Assembly: GCA_000405805.1 (NCBI GenBank)
Contig: ASPJ01000001.1
Span: 72,088-136,087 of the forward strand
Direction: 5' to 3'
Source of the DNA: Fidelibacterota bacterium SCGC AAA003-L08
Lineage (GTDB): Bacteria; Fidelibacterota; Marinisomatia; SCGC-AAA003-L08; D37C17
DNA length: 64,000 bases
A model generated the notes under the pieces. It did no database searches. It had not been told where the DNA came from and was given only the letters and a program-made list of their open reading frames with translations. Every line of letters begins with the position of its first letter. The stretch's first letter is position 1. Of this stretch, positions 57,204 to 64,000 are shown piece after piece. A program made the position numbers and the translations under genes.

Positions 57204-57973
57204 TATCTATAAATTTCCCAATGGATGTCTCTTGTTATATATTCTACATTTGAATCTACGGGAGTTTTAACATTAACAACATATTCTCCAGATTCCCCAG
57301 GTTTTAAAGCAGTATCAGTATTAATTCCAGAATGATAAATAATTTGACTTCCATCAACAAAGGATGAGTCAGTCGCAATTAATTCAGTTTCACTACTCCA
57401 AAGTTTAAAAATTACTCGAACAAAACTTGCAGTCTCCAAACCTCTATTTTGAGCAGTTCCAGAATATATATGATAATTTGCATTAATCTTCTCTTCTGGC
57501 TCACTTGTAAATACTACATCTGCATCAATAGAAGCTATTTCTTTAATATTGCTTATATCTGCTTTATCAAGTGTTAATTGCCCGATTTGTGTTTGAATAA
57601 TAATATTTTCAATGGTCTCAGATATAATTGTCCCTTGAATTAAAGTTCCATTATTCATTAAAATTTCATTTTTAAGTTGTGGTAATTGAGCCATTTTTGA
57701 AATACTATAATTAAGATTAGGAGATACCATTCGTTCTTCATAATCAATCATTCTTGAACGTAAATCATTTATTTGGTCTTGTATATCTTCAACAGTTTCT
57801 TTCATTGGGTAAAAAGGTTTAGCATTTTCTATAAATAAACTCTTTTTTTGTTCAAGGTTATTTTCCTCAGTTTTATTCTCTTTTTCTTTATCAGAAGGAG
57901 TTGGTTCAGATTTTTTACCTGAACAATTGAAACAGAACATCAAAATTATTAATATATTAATTAAAATTTTCAA
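57203..57973 (-). CDS. lipoprotein with predicted coiled coil and FxLYD-like domain
   Basis: 256 residues. A lipobox is visible (LIILMFCFNCSG, lipid on Cys17), then a charged linker (KKSEPTPSDKEKENKTEENN) and a short coiled segment (VEDIQDQINDLRSRMIDYEERM). An LSm-like segment (LMNNGTLIQGTIISETIENIIIQT) follows. The C-terminal beta domain (GTAQNRGLETASFVRVIFKLW, LKPGESGEYVVNVKTP) resembles FxLYD-type extracytoplasmic domains. The start is TTG at 57973, overlapping the upstream gene's TGA by four bases (TTGA). Together with the HEAT-repeat lipoprotein and PilT it may form an envelope complex; the role is unknown. Confidence 0.75.
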   Translation of the reverse strand: MKILINILIILMFCFNCSGKKSEPTPSDKEKENKTEENNLEQKKSLFIENAKPFYPMKETVEDIQDQINDLRSRMIDYEERMVSPNLNYSISKMAQLPQLKNEILMNNGTLIQGTIISETIENIIIQTQIGQLTLDKADISNIKEIASIDADVVFTSEPEEKINANYHIYSGTAQNRGLETASFVRVIFKLWSSETELIATDSSFVDGSQIIYHSGINTDTALKPGESGEYVVNVKTPVDSNVEYITRDIHWEIYR

Positions 57974-59070
57974 TTTACATCCAATTTCATTGCATTAAAT
58001 GCATGTTCTCTTAGTTGTGATTTATAATTTTCATATACTCCTAATTCTTTTAGTAATATAATAATTTCATTATAATAAATATAATTGGATGGGTATGATA
58101 ATATTTCAACTACTTCACTAATAGAGTTAGGATCATCAAATTTAGCCAAACCTCTAATTGCTTTTATTCTTAGTGATCGTGGGAACCCATCTGTTTTAGC
58201 AACTTCAATAAAAACAGGCTTTATTGCAGGATTTTTATATTCACCTAAGCTTTTCATTAGTGTATTAAGCATAGCATAATATTGGTGTTTACCTGTCTGA
58301 TATGCCTCTAATAGAGCAAAAATCATCCGTTCATCATTAAACTCCCCGAGTACATTCATTGCATATTCATTTACTTTATCTCGGGTAACAGGATCTCCAA
58401 GCATTTCAATAAAAAAATCAACTAATTCTGGGGACTCTTTCCTTGCAAGGACATCAACCGCTCTATTTCTAACATGAATATCAGTTTGTTCATCATTGGC
58501 TATTTCCATTAGAAATGGTATTACCCTATCATCATCCATTCCCCCAAGAGTAAGAGTTAATAATTTATTCATTCTAGCATGATTAGTTCTACTCACCTCA
58601 TATAATTCTAATAGAGTATATATTTCATCATCTGTTCCATTCTCTCCTATTGCATTTACAATAGATTCTCTTATTTCCATTACTTTTTTTTCAGTATTAG
58701 CAAGCCCCATGACTAATGAGTCAACTGAACTTGTTTCATGAAATTTTATTAATGTTTCTACTGATTCTATCATAATATCTAGGTCGATTAGACTTGCTTG
58801 TCCAACAGAACTCTGTATTGCATCAATCACTATAGGATCATTTATCTCAGATATAACTCTAAGTGCCTGTAATCGAGTCTCTTGAGGTTGATTATTATCT
58901 AAATATATATCAACTAATGTAGTTAGAGACTTTCGTTTACCTTTTTGAGTATATAATGTGCGATGTTTTTCAATGTCTTCTAAGGTGTATGTGCTATTTT
59001 TAATAGCGCACCCAAAAAGCATTAGAATAGTTAAATAGAGTGTTATATGTTTATTTTTTAAAAAAATCAT
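57970..59070 (-). CDS. HEAT-repeat lipoprotein
   Basis: 366 residues. The lipobox is LTILMLFGCAIK (Cys21), then about eight alpha-helical HEAT-like repeats of roughly 35-40 residues, marked by VIDAIQSS, SVDSLVMGLAN, EIYTLLELY, VIPFLMEIAND, LVDFFIEMLGD, MIFALLEAYQ, AIKPVFIEVAKTDGFPRSLRIKAIRGLAKFDDPN (key helix pair) and SISEVVEIL. Such solenoids bind proteins; this one should be tethered to a membrane. First gene of the leftward run to bolA. Overlaps the next gene by 4 bases. Confidence 0.82.
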   Translation of the reverse strand: MIFLKNKHITLYLTILMLFGCAIKNSTYTLEDIEKHRTLYTQKGKRKSLTTLVDIYLDNNQPQETRLQALRVISEINDPIVIDAIQSSVGQASLIDLDIMIESVETLIKFHETSSVDSLVMGLANTEKKVMEIRESIVNAIGENGTDDEIYTLLELYEVSRTNHARMNKLLTLTLGGMDDDRVIPFLMEIANDEQTDIHVRNRAVDVLARKESPELVDFFIEMLGDPVTRDKVNEYAMNVLGEFNDERMIFALLEAYQTGKHQYYAMLNTLMKSLGEYKNPAIKPVFIEVAKTDGFPRSLRIKAIRGLAKFDDPNSISEVVEILSYPSNYIYYNEIIILLKELGVYENYKSQLREHAFNAMKLDVN

Positions 59071-59132
59071 TAAGAATTATATAAAAATTAGCAAGCAATT
59101 TTAGGCATTTATTATACAGAAATCAACTAAAT

Positions 59133-59888
59133 TTATTTCCCCCCCCATGATAATTGCCCCCAACCATTTTCATTTAGGTATGTTACCGTATAGTAACTAA
59201 GCCAATCTCCAAGATATATAATATCCTTATTATTTAGAGTATCTATTCCTGTTTGATGATAATGACCAACAAGAACAGCATCATATTCTGGCCAGTTATT
59301 TCTAATATATTTATTTATTTCTAATCGAATTTCTCTTTTTTGTACATGATTTATTTTATTATATTTCTCACTATAGTTATATTTTTTACTTGTATTAGAT
59401 ATTTTTTTAGCTAGCCTATATCCAATTTGTCCTCCTAATATTTTAAATAGAAATATACTTATTTTACTCCTAATAATTTTTCTCATAAATCTATATCCAG
59501 AATCTCCAGACAATAATCCATCTCCATGAGTTACTAAAATTCTTTTATGATTTGCATTGAAATCAAAGTTCCCTTTATATACATGTGCATTGAATTTTTT
59601 TTTAAAATAGCCAAAATCCCAATAATCATGATTTCCTGCAACATAATGAATTTCAACTCCTGCAGTTGATAAAGCTTCCAACTGGTCAAATATATTTTCA
59701 TATCCAGGGGGTTGTTTATTACCATAATCAAACCAGAAGTCAAAGAAATCTCCCCCAATTATTAATGTTCCTTTTTCTTGTCTGATTTTTTCAAATAGAG
59801 AAAATAGTAATTCTCTTCTTTTATTTTCATTAGGTGGAGAATCCATAAAAAAATGGTTATCAGATACAAAATATATAGGAAGTTTCAT
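59133..59888 (-). CDS. lpxH: LpxH-like UDP-2,3-diacylglucosamine pyrophosphohydrolase / metallophosphoesterase
   Basis: 251 residues. Metallophosphoesterase motifs: YFVSDNHFF (DxH), LIIGGDFFDFWFDYG (GDxxDxW), HYVAGNHDYWDFGYF (GNHD), VTHGDGL and LVGHYHQTG (GHxH). The DFWF and GNHDYW segments match the LpxH branch, which cleaves UDP-diacyl-GlcN in lipid A synthesis at the inner membrane. Related enzymes with other substrates exist in the FCB group, so assignment is probable, not certain. A G8 run encodes the final Trp-Gly-Gly-Lys. It is divergent from the large barrel protein across 75 bases. Confidence 0.86.
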   Translation of the reverse strand: MKLPIYFVSDNHFFMDSPPNENKRRELLFSLFEKIRQEKGTLIIGGDFFDFWFDYGNKQPPGYENIFDQLEALSTAGVEIHYVAGNHDYWDFGYFKKKFNAHVYKGNFDFNANHKRILVTHGDGLLSGDSGYRFMRKIIRSKISIFLFKILGGQIGYRLAKKISNTSKKYNYSEKYNKINHVQKREIRLEINKYIRNNWPEYDAVLVGHYHQTGIDTLNNKDIIYLGDWLSYYTVTYLNENGWGQLSWGGK

Positions 59889-59963
59889 TTATTAAATTAA
59901 TTATTCTGCATGGATTAATCATAATAAAAACATTAGAAAATAGTCTAAATTACAAGAGCAAAT

Positions 59964-62900
59964 ATGAAAATTATATATAAATATATTAAATATGTTATAT
60001 TATTTATTGGTATTATTTTTGGTCAATATTATCAAACATACGGCAAAAATATTGTTCAATATGATAATTTTAATTGGAATTATATTCAAACGCAGCATTT
60101 TGATATATATACTTATTCTCCTGGGGATGATCATGCAAATCTAGTTGCAAAAGAATCTGAAGAAGCATATCAGAAATTATCTGATCTATTGAAGTGGCGT
60201 TTAAAAAATCGTGTATCTATCATAATATATAATTCTCACAATGATTTTCAACAGACAAATGTAGTTAAACAGTATATGCAGGAAGGTATTGGAGGAGTTA
60301 CAGAATTATATAAGAATAGAGTAGTTATTCCATTTGATGGATCATTAATAGAATTTCGGGATGTATTACATCATGAATTATTACATGCATTTATTAATGA
60401 TTGTGTATATGGGGGGAGTATAAGAGAAAAAATTGCTAGATCCATTCAATTTAGTATTCCGCATTGGATGAATGAAGGCCTAGCAGAATATTCATCAAAT
60501 ACCTGGGATACTAATTCTGATATGTGGATGAGAGATTTAACTATCAATAATAATCAGCTATTGAATATTAATCAATTGAATGGATATTTGGGATATAGAG
60601 GAGGACAGTCCGTTTGGAGATTCATTACTTCAAAATGGGGTGATGAATCTATTTCTGAAATCATAGTCCAAATTAAATCAAAGAAAAATGTAAATCAGGG
60701 AATTAAAGAAGCAATTGGTCTAGATATGAAAGCATTGAATAGTCAGTGGAAAGATTATTTAAAAGAAACTTATTGGGACGAAATTGGATTAAGGAAAAAT
60801 ATTAATGAATTTGCCAGACAATTAACAAACCATGAGGATTGGGGTAATAATTACAATATTGCTCCATCAATATCTCCAAACGGTGGGAAAATAGCAATTT
60901 TATCTAATAAAGATGGCCCAATGAGTATTTATTTAATTTCTGCAGATAATGGAAAAATTATTAAGAAAATTGTTACAGGAGAAAGAAACTCTGAGTATGA
61001 AGAACTGCATATTTTGAAACCAGGTATTACTTGGTCTCCAGATGGTAATCATATTGCATTTTCTGCAAAATCAGGTAATTCAGATGTATTATATATAATT
61101 AATGCAAGTACTTATAAGAGAGAAAAAATTGAATTACCAAATATTGAAGGTGTTTTTAGACCTAGTTGGTCGCCTAAAGGTGATAAAATTGCATTTATAG
61201 GTAATAATGGAAAGTCTAGTGATGTATATATATATGATAGATTAACCAAGGAAATATCTGCAGTAACAAATGATTGGTATTCTGAAGATCATGTATCTTG
61301 GTTCCCAGATGGAGATAAATTAATATTTATATCTGATAGAGGTGACAACTTAAATGGCAGAGATGGATATTTTGATAATCAGCTAGATATATATAGCTTG
61401 TCATTAGGAACTCAAAATATCATAAGATTAACTGATACTCCATATAATGAATCATATCCAGTCATATCATCTGACAATAAAACCATTGCATATATATCTG
61501 ATCAGTCAGGTATAAATAATATATACTTAACAGATAATAATTTTCTCAAATCTTATCCAATCACAAATATAATGACGGGTATTACTCAACTATCATGGAA
61601 TGGTGATGATACTCAATTAATTTTCACAGGATTTTATAAAATGGGCTATGATATATTTACATTATCAAATCCAAAGGAACTCATAGGATCCATTGATGCT
61701 ATTCAACCTTCAAAATGGAAGTTGGAAAATAATAAAATAGATTTAGTCAGAAAAGATTCAGTAGTTACAGTAGTTGATAATACTGAAGATAAATATAGAA
61801 ATTATATTTTAATAGATGAGCAAAATATAATAGAAGATATTCAGATAGAAGAATCTGAAGAATCATTTAAAGATTCCAATAATAATTACATTGTTAATAA
61901 TTATAAACCAAGATTCACGCTTGATTATGCTAACTATGGTGTTAATTATAATTATATGGTTGGTAATCGTGTTATGGCAAACTTTATTTTTTCAGATATT
62001 TTAGGTGATTATAATTTTTATATATCAACAGAAACTGTTTTAACATTAAATGCATCAGATTACTATTTTGTATTTAACAATTTAAAAGATAAAATTGATA
62101 AGACATATTATTTATATCAAGATGTTAGAGAACAATATAATTATACCTCTGAAGAAGCTTATAGAATAAGAGAGAATGGATTCTTGATTAATTTTTCTTA
62201 TCCTTTTTCTAAGTTCATTAGACTTGAATATGGTTTTAATATTAACTATAAGGAACATAATACTATTACATTTGAATCCCAAGGTTGGTATAATGAAGAA
62301 ATAACGACTCTAAATAGTGTCCAAACTTCATTAGAACCAAGTATCAGATATGTTTCAGATCATGTGTATTGGCAGAAGAATACTGTTTCAGGCTATAGAA
62401 GCTCAATTGAATATATTTATTCTCACAAAGTTCTTTCCAGTGATTCATTAGAAGCATCTTCCTTTAATAGATTGATGACGGATAATAGATATTATAAGTC
62501 TCTGTTTAATGGAGTTAGTTTTGCATTTAGATTTTATGGAGGGACAACATGGAATTGGGATAATCAAATCATATCTGATCAAAATAAATTTTATTTAGGC
62601 GGTTCCCCATGTATAGGAGGAGCCTGGGACTGCAATGCCTCAATTCCTTTCACAATGATGTTTGATGAAGAATCTATTATGCCTCTTAGAGGAATCGATG
62701 TGTATAGTAAATCAGGCACTAATGTAATGTTATATAATTTTGAATTAAGGCTGCCATTTTTAATATACTATTTTCCCGCAATACAATTTCTTGGACAGAT
62801 TAATGGAGCTATATTTTGTGATATAGGTACTACATGGAATTGGGATGATGGATATAAACAATTTTCAGATGAGAGCAGTTGGAGGGCAGAAAACACCTAC

Positions 62901-63056
62901 CCAGGTTCAACAGGATGGGCAATGTCCTATGGTTTTGGGCCGAGATTTATGTTTTTAGGGCTCCCATGGCAAATTGACTTTACTTGGGAATACAATCCAC
63001 ATATTGGTACGATTACGGATAGAAAAACGTTCTTAAGAATTTTCCCAGAATTTTAA
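59964..63056 (+). CDS. MA-clan-type metallopeptidase domain fused to a TolB-like propeller and an outer-membrane D15 barrel
   Basis: 1,030 residues in three parts. After a signal peptide (about 1-20), a peptidase-MA-like domain (about 35-270) has the zinc motif HHELLHAFIND (HExxH) and WMNEGLAEYSS, the downstream Glu ligand. Then TolB/WD40-like blades (about 280-560): SWSPDGNHIAFSAKSGNSD, SWSPKGDKIAFIGNNGKSS, WFPDGDKLIFISDRGDN. A linker follows, then a bacterial-surface-antigen barrel (about 650-1030) with LGGSPCIGG, MPLRGIDVY (RG-motif position), FELRLPFLIYYFPAIQFLGQ and an aromatic C-terminus (FLRIFPEF). The chain is predicted to sit in the outer membrane with the peptidase and propeller in the periplasm. 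The whole is uncharacterised as far as I know; protease activity is likely from motifs alone. Confidence 0.85.
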   Translation: MKIIYKYIKYVILFIGIIFGQYYQTYGKNIVQYDNFNWNYIQTQHFDIYTYSPGDDHANLVAKESEEAYQKLSDLLKWRLKNRVSIIIYNSHNDFQQTNVVKQYMQEGIGGVTELYKNRVVIPFDGSLIEFRDVLHHELLHAFINDCVYGGSIREKIARSIQFSIPHWMNEGLAEYSSNTWDTNSDMWMRDLTINNNQLLNINQLNGYLGYRGGQSVWRFITSKWGDESISEIIVQIKSKKNVNQGIKEAIGLDMKALNSQWKDYLKETYWDEIGLRKNINEFARQLTNHEDWGNNYNIAPSISPNGGKIAILSNKDGPMSIYLISADNGKIIKKIVTGERNSEYEELHILKPGITWSPDGNHIAFSAKSGNSDVLYIINASTYKREKIELPNIEGVFRPSWSPKGDKIAFIGNNGKSSDVYIYDRLTKEISAVTNDWYSEDHVSWFPDGDKLIFISDRGDNLNGRDGYFDNQLDIYSLSLGTQNIIRLTDTPYNESYPVISSDNKTIAYISDQSGINNIYLTDNNFLKSYPITNIMTGITQLSWNGDDTQLIFTGFYKMGYDIFTLSNPKELIGSIDAIQPSKWKLENNKIDLVRKDSVVTVVDNTEDKYRNYILIDEQNIIEDIQIEESEESFKDSNNNYIVNNYKPRFTLDYANYGVNYNYMVGNRVMANFIFSDILGDYNFYISTETVLTLNASDYYFVFNNLKDKIDKTYYLYQDVREQYNYTSEEAYRIRENGFLINFSYPFSKFIRLEYGFNINYKEHNTITFESQGWYNEEITTLNSVQTSLEPSIRYVSDHVYWQKNTVSGYRSSIEYIYSHKVLSSDSLEASSFNRLMTDNRYYKSLFNGVSFAFRFYGGTTWNWDNQIISDQNKFYLGGSPCIGGAWDCNASIPFTMMFDEESIMPLRGIDVYSKSGTNVMLYNFELRLPFLIYYFPAIQFLGQINGAIFCDIGTTWNWDDGYKQFSDESSWRAENTYPGSTGWAMSYGFGPRFMFLGLPWQIDFTWEYNPHIGTITDRKTFLRIFPEF

Positions 63057-63126
63057 TGTGATTTGAATCAACCCACAATATAGGCTATTTATTATTAAAT
63101 TTATAGAGGAGATAAATGAGATATGA

Positions 63127-63360
63127 ATGCTTAGTTTTAGTAATAATAAGAATGGTAGATATAGAATCGTTTGTAAAAACTCTGGTAACATAGTATTAGA
63201 AAAGAACTATTCTAATAACTTATTGGATGGACAATATACTTACTATTGGGATAATGGGAAAGTTAGATTCTCAGGTATGTTTTTAAATAATAGAAGAATA
63301 GGTATCTGGATCAATTATGATAAAAATGGCGGAGTGATTTTCAAAGAAAGGTTTGTATAG
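63127..63360 (+). CDS. small MORN-repeat-like protein
   Basis: 77 residues with MORN/YwqK-type repeats: NGRYRIVCKNSGNIVLEKNY, LLDGQYTYYWDNGKVRFSGMF and RRIGIWINYDKNGGVIFKERF (each G-x-W/Y...NG pattern). Role unknown; such repeats often occur in exported or antitoxin-like bacterial proteins. Start choice is uncertain: the best ribosome site (GAGGAGATA, about 63104-63112) sits before an ATG at 63117 that reads another frame for 25 codons. The ATG at 63127 is preceded directly by an in-frame TGA, so it is the only start in this frame. Confidence 0.6.
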   Translation: MLSFSNNKNGRYRIVCKNSGNIVLEKNYSNNLLDGQYTYYWDNGKVRFSGMFLNNRRIGIWINYDKNGGVIFKERFV

Positions 63361-63388
63361 TCAGTCAGGAAATTATTTTGATAATATA

Positions 63389-63421
63389 AAAAAAGGGATG
63401 AATTAGATTCATCCCTTTTTT
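63389..63421. terminator. bidirectional intrinsic terminator between convergent genes
   Basis: A/T-flanked perfect stem: GGGATGAAT (63395-63403) pairs with ATTCATCCC (63407-63415) around a TAG loop, flanked by A7 on the left and T6 on the right, giving U-tracts in both directions. It lies between the MORN-like gene (ends 63360) and the leftward secreted protein (ends 63446). Confidence 0.93.
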
Positions 63422-63445
63422 ATTTAAATCAATAAAGTAAGTATT

Positions 63446-64000
63446 TTACTTCTCTAGCGTTAGCTTTTGAGTATTAGTATAATTACCTGTAGTCATTCTC
63501 AAGATATAAACACCGCTTGCTTGGTTAGAAGCATTCCAGCTAATCTCATGACTAGAACCAGCTACTTGAGCACCATCAAATAATGTAGCTACTTCACGAC
63601 CCATTAAATCATAAACAACTAATGATACATTGCCATCATTTTTTAAGTCATAATTAATTTTTACATCTGGATTAAATGGATTTGGATAGCTTGCATTTAA
63701 AGATGTTTCAATTGGAAGTCCAGCTTCTAATGAAAATGAAGAAGAAGAGGAGCTTATTTTTTCACCATTCTCACCAGCTAATATAACATCTTCAAAATGG
63801 ATTGTACTTGAACCTCCGAAACCTGCAACAGGTGAAAAATCAAAATTGACAAATGAAGAAATATTGTCTAAGTTTAATGTTTTGCCTTGTAGACTGAACA
63901 TTAAACCACGAACTAAACCTGGTTGATTTTCAGCATATTCAAATGTAACATCATTTATTGCAGCTTCAGCACCATTAAAAGTAAGTTCATCTGTATTGTA
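63446..64000 (-). CDS. secreted protein with FlgD-like/T9SS-type C-terminal sorting domain (5' end outside window)
   Basis: The frame stays open to base 64000, so the start is beyond the window; 184 codons are visible. The last ~80 residues form the FlgD-like/type IX-type C-terminal domain: NASYPNPFNPDVKINYDLK, VVYDLMGREVATLFDG, ISWNASNQASGVYILRM, NTQKLTLEK. Before it comes a Ser-rich linker (SSSSSSFSLE) and a beta-rich stretch (VTFEYAENQPGLVRGLMFSL, then GFGGSSTIHFEDVILAGENG) reminiscent of the end of a cohesin-like fold. The ATG at 63901 is internal. The tail would route the protein through the outer membrane (T9SS-like) for surface attachment; the dockerin-tailed proteins lack this tail. 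Confidence is high for the tail, low for the cohesin idea. Confidence 0.85.
   Translation of the reverse strand, partial: YNTDELTFNGAEAAINDVTFEYAENQPGLVRGLMFSLQGKTLNLDNISSFVNFDFSPVAGFGGSSTIHFEDVILAGENGEKISSSSSSFSLEAGLPIETSLNASYPNPFNPDVKINYDLKNDGNVSLVVYDLMGREVATLFDGAQVAGSSHEISWNASNQASGVYILRMTTGNYTNTQKLTLEK

Overview
This is a very AT-rich (roughly 30% G+C by eye), tightly packed chromosomal window from a Gram-negative-type bacterium. Genes for Kdo transfer (waaA), a Kdo-8-phosphate phosphatase-like protein, an LpxH-like hydrolase and BamA/D15-type barrels imply an LPS-bearing outer membrane. Many secreted proteins end in a paired dockerin-like tail (GDxNxDxxINVLDVVxLVNxIL, twice). The last, cut-off gene ends in a SYPNPFNP/FlgD-like domain of the type IX sorting-signal kind. 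With the marine-looking AT-rich streamlining, this suggests a member of Candidatus Marinimicrobia (SAR406) or a close FCB-group relative. That placement is inferred from the style of the proteins, not from a marker-gene search.

Layout. 1-2150: 3' part of carB and a frameshifted proline iminopeptidase. 2252-7246: two dockerin-tailed secreted proteins and a BNR-repeat propeller. 7276-13561: kdsC-like phosphatase, then leftward lipid kinase, DUF3108, waaA, bleomycin-hydrolase-type peptidase and FAD-linked oxidase. 13656-13727: tRNA-Glu with a terminator. 13834-20569: arylsulfotransferase-like and sugar-dehydrogenase-like dockerin proteins, typA, a small membrane protein, and a pyroglutamyl-peptidase-like dockerin protein. 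20654-27434: aminopeptidase P, then a leftward five-gene unit (class IV aminotransferase, sulfotransferase-like, SAT/APS kinase fusion, Na+/solute symporter, small membrane protein). 27544-31479: cytochrome c/copper monooxygenase-like dockerin protein, CysQ-like phosphatase, alpha/beta hydrolase, MBL hydrolase. 31655-31882: a stand-alone 75-residue duplicated protein with its own promoter and terminator. 31948-43424: D15-family barrel, plsY, FakA-FakB fusion, miaA, giant zinc metalloprotease, purA, secF, secD. 43578-53081: parA-parB-M23-bactofilin running directly into a complete F1Fo ATP synthase operon. 53071-59888 leftward: bolA, small membrane protein, penicillin-acylase family enzyme, pilT, two lipoproteins, lpxH-like. 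59964-64000: an MA-peptidase/propeller/barrel fusion, a MORN-like protein and a truncated secreted protein.

How the genes fit together. Housekeeping modules (pyrimidine/purine synthesis, Sec, chromosome partitioning, ATP synthase, LPS and phospholipid synthesis) are interleaved with a secreted repertoire that shares one C-terminal module. PAPS synthesis (SAT/APS kinase), a sulfotransferase-like protein, a PAP phosphatase-like protein and a secreted arylsulfotransferase-like protein suggest sulfate-ester metabolism. FakAB next to PlsY suggests acyl-phosphate-based phospholipid synthesis. No mobile element, prophage, CRISPR array or classical defence island is visible. No gene-free stretch exceeds about 300 bases; the tRNA interval (13562-13833) is the largest gap between protein genes.
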